This document shows, in pieces, positions 1 to 9,589 of a DNA stretch of 64,000 nucleotides. The notes under the pieces are model-generated. The model ran no database searches and had not been told where the DNA came from. It saw only the letters and a list, made by a program, of their open reading frames with translations. A program made the position numbers and the translations under genes. The stretch is from CAWCAL01 sp963695075 (lineage in GTDB: Bacteria; Actinomycetota; Acidimicrobiia; Acidimicrobiales; CAWCAL01): the NCBI GenBank assembly GCA_963695075.1, contig CAVOFR010000003.1:682001-746000 (forward strand), written 5' to 3'. Every line of letters starts with the position of its first letter. The first letter of the stretch is position 1.

Positions 1-2194
1 TCGTCTTGCCCGATCCGTTCGGTCCGACGAGCGCGGTGACCTGGCCGGGCGCGAGCGAGAGGTCGACCCCGCGCAGGACGGGCATGTGGTCGTACCCGGC
101 CTCGAGACCGTCGGCCACGAGGATGCCGGGACCGAGGGCGTGTTCGGCCTCGCGACCAGGGAGGTCGTCGGGAGCCGCGACCGGGGGCGTCGAGCCCGTC
201 GTCGGTGCCGAGGCCGCGACGCCGCAGCACCCGGCCGACCACCATGTCGCGCACCGCGATGGACGACCCCACCGAGACCGTCGGGAAGCACCATCAGCAG
301 CACGAGCATCCCCGCTCCGGTGGCGAACAGCTGAGCGGCGCCTCGAAGGTAGAACTCGACCGACCAGACGTATGCGGCACCCAGCAGCACACCGAGGGTC
401 GAGCCGAGCCCACCGATGACGACCATGGTGAACAGCTGGACGCTGGCCTCGACGCTGAATGCGTTGAACGGGACGCTGCGGAGCCCGATGACCCAGACGC
501 CACCGGCGAGGCCCGCCATGGCGCCCGAACACATCACCGCGGTCAGCAGCGCGCCGGGAGGGGAGATGGACATCGAGGCCGCCACACGAGGGTTGTCTCG
601 GGTGGCCACGACGGCTCGACCGACCCGGGAGCGGCGGAGGTTCCGCTGGGCGAGAACGACCAGTGCCAGCGCAACGACGGTGAAGTAGTAGTACGCGAGC
701 GGAGAACCCAGGTCCCAGCGGCCGAGGATCACGGGCCGCTCGACGGCCGACGGCGTGAGCGATGGGAAGTTCGAGGGGTTGAGCAACCACGACGCCAGCG
801 GGACGGCGAGCGCGAACGTGGTCACCGCGAAGAACAGGGGCCGGAATCGGACCGCCGGGAGCGCCACGATGCCGGCGCCGACCGCACCGACGATCATGCC
901 CGCGGGCAGGGCGACCAGCGCGTCGACGTTCCCCTCGGTGAGCAGGAAGGCGCAGGCCGAACCGCCGAGCCCGGCGATGGCGAACTGTCCCAGGCTCACG
1001 AGGCCGGCCCATCCCGTCATCAACGCGAGCGAGACCGCCAGGATCCCGTAGACGGCGAGGGTCGACCCGAAGGTGAGCTGCGAGTTGTCGAACGTCTGCG
1101 GCAGGACGAGGACGACCGACCCGACGAGCAGCCACAGCACGACCCGAGCGATTCGGATCTCGGGCAGCCGTCGGGCCTCGACCGGGAGTGGTGGGGGCGG
1201 CCGGACGACGAACTCGGGCGCGTCGTGGGTCCGCTCTCCCGAGGTCCTCCGTTGCACCATCAGCGAACCGAGCACGATCACGAACAGCACGACGTCGACC
1301 GTCGAGGACCGCGGGTAGTTCCAGAACACCACCTGATCGAGAACCCCGATCGCCACCGCGGCGGCGGCCGCGACGCCGATCTTCTCCATCCGGGCGATGA
1401 CCGCCGCCACCAGGGGCACGAGCAGCGCCTGGCCGCTCTGGACACCGCCGATGTTCGACCCGACCATCGGGACGCTGAGCATGGTTCCGATACCGGACAG
1501 GGCAGCGGCGACCATCCACGTGAGCAGCGAGAGTCGCCGCAGCGGGATGCCGAGCAGCCTGGCTCGGTCCGGTGCGTCGGACATCGCCCTGATCGCAGTG
1601 CCCGGCGAGGGTGCGATCGAGGAAGATCCAGAGGGCCAGGAGCACCATCGGCACGACCAGCAGCGCGATCAGGTGGTCGCCGCCGAGCACGATCGGGCCG
1701 ACATCGAAGGACAGGGAAAGGGAGCTGTGGAACGTGTCGGTCGGCCCGAGGTCGGAGAACAGGCTCGGAAGGGCAACCTGGGCCGCGCCCACGATGAGGG
1801 CCACACCGATGGTGGCGACGGTGAAGATCAGGCGCGACCGGGACCAGAAGCGGCGCACGACGACGAGCTCGATGACGGCACCCGTCGCGACCGCGACCGA
1901 CAAACCGGCGAGGACGGCGAGCGGGTAGGGCGCGCCCCATCCGGCGACTAGCAGCACGGCAACGGCCGACGCCAGACCACCGATGGCGACCTGCGCGAAG
2001 TTGATGATGCGGGCGGCCCGGTAGATCAGCACGAGGCCGACCGCCGTCAACGCCTGCAGGCCGCCGAGCGCGATACCGAGCAGCACGACCCCCGCCGGGA
2101 TACCCGACGGGAGCATCCGCCCGAGCCCGACGATCAACAGCAGGGAGCACGCGAACCCGGCGATGAGTCGCCGGTGAGCCGTCAGCCGAAGCAT
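1..2194 (-). CDS. Fused Liv-type ABC permease/ATPase (partial, frameshifted)
   Basis: Inner-membrane component of a branched-chain amino-acid-type (HAAT) importer. The minus strand reads a LivH-like permease (about 2194-1260), then a LivM-like permease (about 1260-270), then the start of an ABC ATPase whose Walker A, GPNGSGKT, lies at the window edge. No stop separates the three parts, so this is probably one LivH-LivM-ATPase polypeptide. The ATG at 2194 overlaps the end of the upstream binding-protein gene by 13 bp, which fits translational coupling. Reading through needs removal of one base at each of three G/C runs: CCC at 1601-1603, CCCC at 267-270 and GGGGG at 183-187. No other decay is visible, so sequencing indels are likelier than a pseudogene. 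The substrate cannot be told from sequence. The ATPase continues beyond position 1. Confidence 0.75.
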   Translation of the reverse strand, partial: MLRLTAHRRLIAGFACSLLLIVGLGRMLPSGIPAGVVLLGIALGGLQALTAVGLVLIYRAARIINFAQVAIGGLASAVAVLLVAGWGAPYPLAVLAGLSVAVATGAVIELVVVRRFWSRSRLIFTVATIGVALIVGAAQVALPSLFSDLGPTDTFHSSLSLSFDVGPIVLGGDHLIALLVVPMVLLALWIFLDRTLAGHCDQGDVRRTGPSQAARHPAAATLAAHVDGRRCPVRYRNHAQRPDGRVEHRRCPERPGAARAPGGGGHRPDGEDRRRGRRRGGDRGSRSGGVLELPAVLDGRRRAVRDRARFADGATEDLGRADPRRARVRRPAAPTTPGRGPTAARDPNRSGRAVAARRVGRPRPAADVRQLAAHLRVDPRRLRDPGGLARVDDGMGRPREPGTVRHRRARRFGLRLPAHRGERRRAGRPARGHDRRCGRRRHRGAPGGPIPAPVLRGDHVRARRPAGVVVAQPLELPIAHAVGRRAARDPRPLGPGFSARVLLLHRRCAGTGRSRPAEPPPLPGRSSRRGHPRQPSCGGLDVHLPSRRAADRGDVFGRHGGPRRWRLGHRAPQRPVQRIQRRGQRPAVHHGRHRWARLDPRCAAGCRIRLVGRVLPSRRRSAVRHRSGDARAADGASRRSRWGRPSRCATWWSAGCCGVAASAPTTGSTPPVAAPDDLPGREAEHALGPGILVADGLEAGYDHMPVLRGVDLSLAPGQVTALVGPNGSGKT

Positions 2195-3820
2195 CCCAGC
2201 GAACTGCCTTCCGCGTCGATCCCCGCGACATCGTCGTACCGGAACCACTCGCCCGGTTCGCAGTCCTGCACCGATCCGGCGACGCCGTCGAGGTTGCTGA
2301 CCGCGTCGGGGCTCCACCAGCCGAGCTGGAAGCTCGTGTTCGGATTGAACACGCCGTCACCGAACTCCCAGGGCCCGAAGACCCCGTCGTCGGTCGGCGG
2401 CAGTGAGAAGATGCCCGACTGGAAGCTCTCCGGCGTGAGGTCGGGCCCCGCGGCCTGCAGCCCGGAGAAGAGGACGAGGAGCTGCTTGTAGACCGCGTCG
2501 ATCGCCTCGGGCGACGCGATGCCCGCACCGTCGGTGGCCGCGTCGACCACGGTGCCGATCTCGGAATCCTCGAATGCGGGGGTCGCCCCGCCGAGATGCA
2601 TGCTGCGGGCGAGCTGCTCCTGGGCGGTGAGACGGCCCCACGGGTCCGGCCATCGCATCATCATCCACTCGGGCCCGTACTCCTGGGTGAAGGCCGCGCC
2701 GGTCAGGAAGAGCGGGCTGAACTCGTCGCAGAGGCAGATGATGGTCGTGACACCGGCCTCCTTCATCTGGGCGACGGCGTTGGTGGCCTCGGGCTGGAGC
2801 GAGACGATGTCCAGGGCGAAGCTCAGCCGGCGGGCCACCGACTCGCCGCACGCCTCGAGGGCGGCGACGGTGGCGTCGGCCATCTTCGTGTAGTCCGGAT
2901 TCTCGGCGTGGAGGAGGCCGAAGACCCGCTCGGTCGAAGCGAGGGACCCGTCGGCGAATTCGGCCGGCTGCCCGGCCAGGCCCTCGCAGATCACGTTGCC
3001 GGCGTACTCGCCGACCTGGGTGCCCACCGGCCAGATGGCCCCGTAGGCGTAGGGAGCGCGGTCTCGGTACCAGTCCTCCGACAGGTACACGGGGCTCAGG
3101 GCCACGATGTCCGACGCGGTGAGCCCCTCGGCATAGGGCTGGGTCATGGTCGTGAACGAGATGTCGGCGAACAGCTCCGAGGTCGACGACCCGGGCCGCA
3201 TCGACCTGCGCCCCCTGGACTTCCTGACCCTGGAACTCGGCCAGGAAGTCGCCTTGCCCTTCGTAGGCCTCCAGTTCGACCCGTCTCCCGTAGAGCTCGA
3301 ACTGATCGTTGAAGTAGTCGATGAGCGTGGTGAGATCCTCGACGACCGCCTCCTGGTTGGACCCGAGCGAGGCGGCCGCCTCGCCGGCCAGAGCGTTGAG
3401 CGAGGTGAGCTGACCCGAGTTGCCGAGTCGGTACGTGACGGTGATCGTGTCCCCGGTGACCCCGGCGGCCGTGGCTCCTCCGTTGTCCCCCGAGAACGGC
3501 TCGACCGCACAGGGCCCGTAGTCCGAGGCGGTCAGCTGGCGCTCGTCACACCCGCCGGCGGCGCCCGTCGTCCCGGCGGTCTCGCCGGAGGAGGTTTCGC
3601 CGGAGGAGGTTTCGGCGGCGGTGGCCGAAGGCGAGGTGTCGACCGATCCGGTGTCGGCCGCCGCCGTGTCGACCGAACCGTCGTCGTCATCACCGGACGG
3701 GCGGACGAGCACGAACAGCAGGGCAACGGCGGCGAGCACGCCGATCCAGGGCAACCACCGGAGAGCAGCGGATCGGGTCGGCGGCGGTGTCCCGCCGTCG
3801 GGCGTCGTCGGATCAGTCAT
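2182..3820 (-). CDS. ABC transporter substrate-binding protein (frameshifted)
   Basis: Extracytoplasmic binding protein for the adjoining Liv-type transporter, type I periplasmic-binding fold. The ATG at 3820 has a strong ribosome site (GAGGGGG) and is preferred over upstream candidates. Residues about 18-38 are a hydrophobic anchor (ending AALLFVLV-like), followed by a Ser/Thr/Gly-rich linker of about 45 residues typical of cell-surface actinobacterial binding proteins. The N-terminal half and the C-terminal half (from SELFADISFTTMTQ) lie in different frames; the switch falls at the CCCGGG run near 3190-3196 and is repaired by removing one base. The C-terminus carries several Cys residues. 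The gene is first in the operon with the permease/ATPase and divergent from a TetR gene. Ligand unknown. Confidence 0.8.
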
Positions 3821-3869
3821 CGCTTGCCCCCTCGTCATCCTGTCACGCGACACGTACCACGTCGCCGCG

Positions 3870-3912
3870 TGCGATGTCTTACAGGATTTGTCTCATGTCT
3901 AACAGATCTGCG
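3870..3912. promoter_or_regulatory. Direct-repeat candidate operator between SBP and tetR
   Basis: The divergent intergenic region holds two near-identical decamers, TGTCTTACAG and TGTCTAACAG, 24 bp apart start to start. They sit in the only AT-richer stretch between the two divergent starts. A TetR-family operator that controls the transporter and the regulator itself is the natural reading, but this is inference from position and repetition only. Confidence 0.35.
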
Positions 3913-4002
3913 CAGAGTATCGCATGCGCCGCACCCGTCCCGAGCAGCGGACCCGAGCGAGGTACCCGGCTGACACGGACCGCGGCCCTAGGCTCGGCGT
4001 CC

Positions 4003-4593
4003 GTGGCCGACGACGACAAGCCCATGCGAGACCGGATCATCGAATCGGCCGACCGGTGCTTCCGCCACTACGGCGTCGCGAAGACCACGATCGAGGACAT
4101 CGCGGCCGACGTGGGTGTCTCCAGGGCCACGATCTACCGCTACGTCGAAGGCGGTCGGGAAGAGATCGTCCTCGCCGTCCTCCTGACCGAGGCCCGCGAC
4201 CAGTTCCAGGGAGTCGTCGAGGAGTTCGCCGACATCGAGGGCCTGGCCGATCGTCTCACGACGGTCATGGTCGAAATGGTCTTCCGGAACCGCGAGAACG
4301 ACCGGCTGTCCGCACTCTTCAACGCCGAGTCGCTGGGGATCAGCTCCTCCCTCCCCGGTGCCACCGACCTGATTATCGAAGGGATGCTGGAGCGGATCGG
4401 GCCACTCTTCGATGCAGCGCGGACGTCGGGCGAGCTGAGAACCGACCTGGCCGACCGGGAGATCGCCGAGTGGCTCCTTCGCATCGTCATGTCGCTGCTC
4501 TCGTTCGAGGGTGACGCAGGACGCTCCAGAGATGAGACCCGCCATTTCCTCGAGACCTTCGTGATCCCCACGCTGCTCGTCGTCCGGACCTGA
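4003..4593 (+). CDS. TetR/AcrR family transcriptional regulator
   Basis: DNA-binding repressor of about 196 residues. The N-terminal helix-turn-helix reads IIESADRCFRHYGVAKTTIE then DIAADVGVSRATIYRYV, the TetR signature with the recognition helix ending in IYRYV. The C-terminal ligand-binding domain is not diagnostic. A GTG at 4003 and an ATG at 4024 are both possible starts; no strong ribosome site separates them. It is divergent from the Liv-type transporter and upstream of the SCP2/alcohol dehydrogenase genes, so it may control either set. Confidence 0.85.
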   Translation: MADDDKPMRDRIIESADRCFRHYGVAKTTIEDIAADVGVSRATIYRYVEGGREEIVLAVLLTEARDQFQGVVEEFADIEGLADRLTTVMVEMVFRNRENDRLSALFNAESLGISSSLPGATDLIIEGMLERIGPLFDAARTSGELRTDLADREIAEWLLRIVMSLLSFEGDAGRSRDETRHFLETFVIPTLLVVRT

Positions 4594-4604
4594 CCGGAGC
4601 TGTA

Positions 4605-4994
4605 TCAGAACTCGGTCTGATCCAGGACCTTCTGCTGGACGGCCTGATACTCGGGACTCGTCGTGAGCGGCATCAGCGCCATCACCTTGCTCATGTCGCC
4701 CTCGACCTTGACCTTGCCCTGCATCAGCGCGGCGGTCGCATCGAGCTGACCGCGCGTCATCTTCTCGAAGTCGTCATAGGCGACCGTCATGGACACGGGT
4801 GCGACTTCGTTCTCGCCCAACTCGTTGGCGACGATGCGGCCGTCCTCGACGTCGGTGCAGAAGACGATGTCGCCGCCGGGCCCATCGGTGATGCGGTAGA
4901 GCATCATGGCCGAGGCCCCGGGCTGCTCCTCGAGCTCGACCGCGAGCTCCTTGTTGAGATCGAGCCACTCCTGGCTCAGGAACTTCACGGTCAT
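4605..4994 (-). CDS. SCP2 sterol-binding domain protein
   Basis: Small soluble protein of 129 residues made of one SCP2 fold. The C-terminal half has the typical pattern of this family (GQLDATAALMQGKVKVEGDM followed by a hydrophobic helix). Such proteins bind hydrophobic acyl-CoA or sterol-like ligands. It lies just downstream of, and in the same direction as, a Zn-alcohol dehydrogenase, which suggests a shared catabolic role for a lipid-like or alcohol substrate. The ligand itself is not predictable. Confidence 0.8.
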   Translation of the reverse strand: MTVKFLSQEWLDLNKELAVELEEQPGASAMMLYRITDGPGGDIVFCTDVEDGRIVANELGENEVAPVSMTVAYDDFEKMTRGQLDATAALMQGKVKVEGDMSKVMALMPLTTSPEYQAVQQKVLDQTEF

Positions 4995-5026
4995 GGGTCA
5001 TTCCTCCACGGATTGCTTGTTGCGGC

Positions 5027-6107
5027 TCAATCGAAGACGACGACGGATCGGATGCCGTCGCCGGCTCGCATGACGTCGAACGCGTCGTTGATCCCCTCGA
5101 GGGGCACGCGGGCGGTGATGAGTCCTTCGAGATCCAGGCGGCCGGCGCGCCAGAGCTCGAGGAACCGACCGAAGTCACGATTGACGTTGCGCGGAGCCGT
5201 ACACGCAGCCCCTGAGGTCCTTGCCGGAGAGGAACAGTTCGGTGCAGTTGAACGCCACGGTCTCGTCGAAGCGGCCGGCACCGACGACGATCGTCGTTCC
5301 CCCGCGTCGGGTCGCGTCCCAGGCGGCGCGGATGGTGTCGGGTACGCCGACCACCTCGAAGGCGTAGTCGAAGCCCCGACTCCCGGTGTGCTCGCGCACC
5401 GCCGGGTAGATCTCGTCGGGGGTGACCGCGGCGGTGGCTCCGAAGCGTTTCGCCAGCGCGAGCTTCGCTTCGTTCCGGTCGACGGCCACGATCGTGGCGG
5501 CGCCGGCGAGCACCGAGCCCTGGATGACGTTGATCCCCACTCCCCCGCACCCGATCACCATCACCGAGCTGCCGGGCTCGACGGCTGCGGTGTTGATCGC
5601 CGCGCCGACGCCGGTGGTCACGCCGCACCCGACCAGGGCGGCGATCTCGAACGGGACATCCTTCGGGATCGGCACGGCTGCGGTCTCGTCCACGATGGCT
5701 TCGTCGGCGAACGACCCGACGCCGATGCCGGCCCAGATGTGGACGTCGCCTCGCCTGTACCGCGGCGGCGGAAGGTTGGTGACGCCGACGCTCTCGCACA
5801 GGTGAGGTTGGTCGCGGTGACACCAGAAGCAATGTCCGCAGGGCGGCACCCAGGAGAGCACCACGTGGTCACCGACCGAGACGCGGCTGACCCCCGGGCC
5901 GACCCCGATGATCTCGCCGGCCCCCTCGTGGCCGAGGACGGACGGCAGCGGGTGGGGGAGGACTCCGGTGATCGCCGAGAGGTCCGAGTGACAGACGCCT
6001 GATGCCGCGATCCGGACCCGTACGTCGGTGGGACCGAGGTCGTTGAGGACGAGATCGTCGACGATCTCGAGCGGCTCGTTGACAGCTGACAGCAGAGCGG
6101 CGCGCAT
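5027..6107 (-). CDS. Zinc-dependent alcohol dehydrogenase (frameshifted)
   Basis: Medium-chain, NAD(P)-dependent alcohol dehydrogenase. Visible features: catalytic zinc region GVCHSDLS and GHEGAGE, structural zinc loop with Cys residues (CGHCFWCHRDQPHLC), and the Rossmann glycine motif GCGGVGINVIQG. The closest general type is the Zn-alcohol dehydrogenase / formaldehyde or nitrosomycothiol dehydrogenase branch. The last ~55 residues (NVNRDFGRFLELWRAGRLDL onward) lie in another frame; one base must be removed near 5189-5193. It is divergent from the aldehyde dehydrogenase, with a palindrome between them, so the pair may oxidise an alcohol to an acid. Confidence 0.85.
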
Positions 6108-6157
6108 GCGATCCTTCCCGGTCCCCGGTCGGGGAGCGATCGCACTCTAGACACACG

Positions 6158-6178
6158 AGACAATACTTGTCTATTGTC
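6158..6178. promoter_or_regulatory. Palindromic operator between ADH and ALDH genes
   Basis: Two overlapping perfect inverted repeats lie between the divergent starts: GACAATA / TATTGTC with a 6-bp spacer (6159-6178) and AGACAA / TTGTCT with a 3-bp spacer (6158-6172). The arrangement suits a dimeric TetR-type repressor. The site covers a potential TTG start at 6174 of the aldehyde dehydrogenase, which favours the GTG at 6207 as the real start. Confidence 0.5.
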
Positions 6179-6206
6179 CCAGCCAGTCGGTTCGAGGGGG
6201 CCATGC

Positions 6207-7625
6207 GTGGACGGGCATCTTGATCACCAGTATGTCGGCGGGAGTTGGCTCCCGTCGGACGGCGCCGCCCACACGGTGATGAACCCGTCCACCGAGAAGC
6301 CGCTCGCCGAGGTGCGTCTGGCCACCGCCGCCGACACCGACCGTGCGGTCGCCTCCGCCCGCCGGGCGTTCGCGGAGTGGTCGTCCACGCCGGCCGCCGA
6401 ACGGGGCGAGTACGTCGCCGCGCTTCGCGACGCCCTGATGGCCGGCATGACCGACGTCGCCGGCTTGATCGCCGACGAGGTCGGCAGCCCGTTGCAGTTC
6501 GCGATGCTCGCGCAGGTCGGCGGGCCGATCGCGGTCGCGGACAGCTACGTCTCGCTCGCCGATACGTTCGAGGTCGAGACCACCGCCGGCACGGGCCTCG
6601 TTCGCCGCGAACCGGTCGGTGTCGTCGCTGCGATCACCCCGTGGAACTACCCGCTCCACCAGATCGTCTGCAAGCTTGCTCCGGCGCTCGTGGCGGGCTG
6701 CACCGTCGTCTGGAAGCCGAGCGAGGTGGCACCGCTCACCGCCTTCCGCCTCGCGGAGATCCTGCACGGGATCGGACTTCCGCCGGGGGTGTTCAACCTC
6801 GTTCCCGGTACGGGGACCGACGTCGGCGAGGCGCTGGCCTCCCACCCCGATGTCGACATGGTCTCGTTCACCGGGAGCACCCGAGCCGGTACCCGGGTCG
6901 CCGCTCTCGCCGCGGCCGACGTGACGCGGGTCGCACTGGAGCTCGGCGGGAAGTCGGCGCTGGTCGTGCTCGACGACGCCGACCTGGAGGCCGCGGTCGG
7001 TACCGGAGTCTCGGCCTGCTTCCTCAACACCGGACAGACCTGCGCGGCCTGGACCCGGATGGTCGTTCCGCGGGACCGGATCGGAGAAGCGGCCGAACTG
7101 GCCGCGAGTGTCGCCCAGTCGATGAAGGTCGGCCCGGCGCGGGACAGCGGAACCATTCTCGGCCCGTTGGTGTCGGCGGTCCAACGTGATCGGGTCCGCG
7201 GGCACATCGGTCGGGCGATCGACGAGGGAGCCACCCTCGTGACCGGGGGCGTCGAACCGCCGCCGGGGCTCGACGAGGGGTTCTTCGTGCAGCCGACGGT
7301 CTTCACCGACGTCGTCCCCGAGATGGGGATCGCCCAGGAAGAGGTCTTCGGACCGGTCCTGGCCGTGATGGCCCACGACGGCGACGACCACGCGGTGGAG
7401 GTGGCCAACGCCACGCGGTACGGGCTCCACGGCGGCGTCTACAGCGCCGACCGGGCCAGGGCACTCGATGTCGCCCGAGGCATGCGAACCGGCACCGTGG
7501 ACATCAACGGCATCAAGCCCGCCATCTCCGGCCCGTTCGGCGGCTTCAAGCACTCCGGCATCGGGAGAGAGCTCGGCCCGTTCGGGCTCGACGAGTACTG
7601 CGAGCTCAAGGGAATCAACCAGTAG
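6207..7625 (+). CDS. Aldehyde dehydrogenase family protein
   Basis: NAD(P)-dependent aldehyde dehydrogenase of about 472 residues. Full family architecture: ITPWNYPLHQIVCKLAPAL near residue 140, nucleotide-binding FTGSTRAG, catalytic Glu in ALELGGKSA and catalytic Cys in NTGQTCAAWTR. The C-terminus has the usual SGIGRELGPFGLDEYCE. GTG at 6207 follows GAGGGGG at a good distance; the TTG at 6174 sits inside the operator. Together with the divergent alcohol dehydrogenase it probably converts an alcohol through an aldehyde to the acid. Confidence 0.9.
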   Translation: MDGHLDHQYVGGSWLPSDGAAHTVMNPSTEKPLAEVRLATAADTDRAVASARRAFAEWSSTPAAERGEYVAALRDALMAGMTDVAGLIADEVGSPLQFAMLAQVGGPIAVADSYVSLADTFEVETTAGTGLVRREPVGVVAAITPWNYPLHQIVCKLAPALVAGCTVVWKPSEVAPLTAFRLAEILHGIGLPPGVFNLVPGTGTDVGEALASHPDVDMVSFTGSTRAGTRVAALAAADVTRVALELGGKSALVVLDDADLEAAVGTGVSACFLNTGQTCAAWTRMVVPRDRIGEAAELAASVAQSMKVGPARDSGTILGPLVSAVQRDRVRGHIGRAIDEGATLVTGGVEPPPGLDEGFFVQPTVFTDVVPEMGIAQEEVFGPVLAVMAHDGDDHAVEVANATRYGLHGGVYSADRARALDVARGMRTGTVDINGIKPAISGPFGGFKHSGIGRELGPFGLDEYCELKGINQ

Positions 7626-7649
7626 GGCCATCGGCTCGGGGGGAATGTG

Positions 7650-8435
7650 ATGACGCGGAGAATCTCGAGAGCAATCGTGGCGGTGGTGCTGGCGGGGGCA
7701 GCGACGACGACGATGGCCGGCCCCGTTTCTGCCGCGCCGTTCGGTTGCGACGTCGCCGGGCTGATCCAGATCGACGGCGACATCCCGATGGCCGGCACCG
7801 GTCCGGCCGCGGTCGCGGTGGGCGAGAGCAACACCTACGGCATCGACGTCGACCTGGCCAACGTCATCCCCGAGGAGTTCTCCTTCCTCGAGGGCACGGC
7901 CAACTCGGCGGTGGTGTCCGTCAAGATCCCATCGGGGGTCGAGATCGACGCCTCGAGTGCGACGGTGACGGGTGTGGCCGGCGCGAGCTTCGCCATCGCC
8001 GGCGATGCGATGACCGTGACGCTGCCCGGCCCGATCGCCTTCGGCGGCGATACCCGACTCCCGCTCGTCTCGGTCTCCTTCGTCATGAAGGCGACCCAGG
8101 AAGGCACGATCACCCTGAGTACCGAGGGAGCGAGCGCGGTGGTCGAAGCGGTGGCGGCGATCGCACCAGGGACCGACCCGATCCCGGCCACGGCGACGTG
8201 CACGGCCGGGGCACCCGAGACCCTGCTGAGCGTGACCGCGAGCGAGGTCGCCTCGGGTTCGGCGGCGCCACCTCCGGTGCAGACGGCGGCCACGCCGACC
8301 GCGGCCACGCCCGATCCGGCCATCGCCACCACCGGCGCCGAGTCCACGACGCTGGCCGGCATCGCCCTGCTGCTGGTGGGCTTCGGCATGCTCGCCGTCG
8401 CCGCGCAGCGACTGCTCCCGTTCCGCCAGACCTGA
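7650..8435 (+). CDS. Secreted cell-wall-anchored-like protein
   Basis: Protein of 261 residues with an export signal (positively charged MTRRISR, hydrophobic core, AxA site near VSAAPFG). The mature part has about 150 residues of beta-rich, Gly/Ala/Thr-rich sequence of Ig/cohesin-like composition, then an Ala/Pro/Thr linker. The C-terminus resembles a sortase or sorting signal: ATTGAES, a hydrophobic helix, then basic residues. ATG at 7650 is preferred to the adjoining GTG at 7647. Function unknown; surface exposure is the inference. A 39-bp palindrome follows the stop. Confidence 0.7.
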   Translation: MTRRISRAIVAVVLAGAATTTMAGPVSAAPFGCDVAGLIQIDGDIPMAGTGPAAVAVGESNTYGIDVDLANVIPEEFSFLEGTANSAVVSVKIPSGVEIDASSATVTGVAGASFAIAGDAMTVTLPGPIAFGGDTRLPLVSVSFVMKATQEGTITLSTEGASAVVEAVAAIAPGTDPIPATATCTAGAPETLLSVTASEVASGSAAPPPVQTAATPTAATPDPAIATTGAESTTLAGIALLLVGFGMLAVAAQRLLPFRQT

Positions 8436-8443
8436 CCGGTTTT

Positions 8444-8482
8444 GGAGTCGCTCAGCTACACGTCGTGTAGCTGAGCGACTCC
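8444..8482. repeat. 39-bp perfect palindrome, copy 1 (terminator-like)
   Basis: Arms of 19 bp, GGAGTCGCTCAGCTACACG and its exact complement, around a single central base. It begins 9 bp after the stop of the secreted protein, so it can act as a terminator in either direction. The same sequence, with a few flanking bases, recurs at 32573-32611 and in degenerate form at 13960-14000, which is more conservation than unrelated terminators usually show. Confidence 0.85.
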
Positions 8483-8662
8483 AGAACCACGACTCGAGGG
8501 TTGGGCGAGGCGTGCGGTTCGTTCGAGGCTCGCTGCGCGGCCGGGCTTCTTGGCCAACCGCTCGGCGTGGGGCGAAGCGATCGACGGTGGGAGAGCGCCG
8601 TTCGTCGGTCGCTACGGTACGCCTCTGAGCCGCAGCGAGGCATCAACCAGCAGGATGTCATC

Positions 8663-9589
8663 ATGAGCGATGCCACTGACTACTACGAGGCCCTCGGGGT
8701 CGATCGCAGTGCCACGACCGCCGAGATCAAGCGCGCCTACCGCAAGCTGGCACGGACTCATCACCCCGATATCAACAAGGATCCCGAAGCAGAAGCGCGG
8801 TTCAAGGAGATCAGCGAGGCCAACGACGTGCTCTCGAACCCTGAGCTGCGCGAGAAGTACGACGCGTTCGGCGCAGACTTCCGCCGCATACCCGACGATG
8901 TCGACCCGGAGGCGTGGGCGAACGCCCAGCGGATGCGAGGCGGTGCAGACCGATCCCCGCCCGGCTGGCAGTCCGATGTCGACGAACAGGCCTTCCAGGA
9001 GTTCCTCCAAGACCTCATGCGCGAGCGGAGGAGCTCGACCCGCCGTAGAGGTCCGATCCCCGGAGCCGATCAGCGGGCGAGCATCTCGTTGAGCCTCGAC
9101 GATGCGTTCCACGGCGGCCGTCGATCGCTCACCCTGGGTGGTCCGACCGGAGGACGGACCATCCAGGTGAACGTCCCGGCGGGAGTGACCGACGGACAGA
9201 CGATCCGACTTCCCGGACAGGGCGGGCGGGGCACCGCAGGCGGTCCCGCAGGCGATCTCTACCTGTACGTCGCCATCGAGCCGCATCCCCGCTACCGGCT
9301 CACGGGGCGGGACATCGAGGTGGATCTCCCACTGACACCGTGGGAAGCGGCGCTGGGCGCGACGGTCGTGGTCGAGGGACCCGGCGGCACCACCAGAGTC
9401 AAGGTGGCACCGGGCACGTCGACCGGCAAGAAGCTGCGGATCCGTGGGCAGGGTCTGCCCGGGTCCGAGGCGAACGGTGACCTCTATGCTCGTGTGCAGA
9501 TCGTGGTACCGGAGGAGCAGTCCCCAGAAGAGCAGCGTCTGTATGCGGAGCTGGCGGAGATCAGCGATTTCGAGCCCAGGAGCAGCTGA
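8663..9589 (+). CDS. cbpA: DnaJ-type co-chaperone CbpA
   Basis: Hsp40 co-chaperone of about 308 residues. J-domain at residues 1-65 with the HPD motif (THHPDINKDPE), a short linker without the Cys-rich zinc domain of DnaJ, then two C-terminal peptide-binding domains (AFHGGRRSLTL; LPGQGGRGTAGGPAGDLYLY). This is the CbpA arrangement. ATG at 8663 starts the J-domain directly. The stop overlaps the start of the next gene (TGATG), which encodes the matching CbpM modulator. Confidence 0.9.
   Translation: MSDATDYYEALGVDRSATTAEIKRAYRKLARTHHPDINKDPEAEARFKEISEANDVLSNPELREKYDAFGADFRRIPDDVDPEAWANAQRMRGGADRSPPGWQSDVDEQAFQEFLQDLMRERRSSTRRRGPIPGADQRASISLSLDDAFHGGRRSLTLGGPTGGRTIQVNVPAGVTDGQTIRLPGQGGRGTAGGPAGDLYLYVAIEPHPRYRLTGRDIEVDLPLTPWEAALGATVVVEGPGGTTRVKVAPGTSTGKKLRIRGQGLPGSEANGDLYARVQIVVPEEQSPEEQRLYAELAEISDFEPRSS

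Noticed and set aside
205..1797. 530-codon plus-strand frame opposite the Liv transporter
   Set aside because: Composition is Arg/Asp/Glu/Gly/His-rich with no motif, and the minus strand has clear permease sequence; it is a shadow frame of GC-rich DNA.
6171..7631. 486-codon minus-strand frame opposite the aldehyde dehydrogenase
   Set aside because: The plus strand has all aldehyde dehydrogenase motifs; the antisense frame has none.
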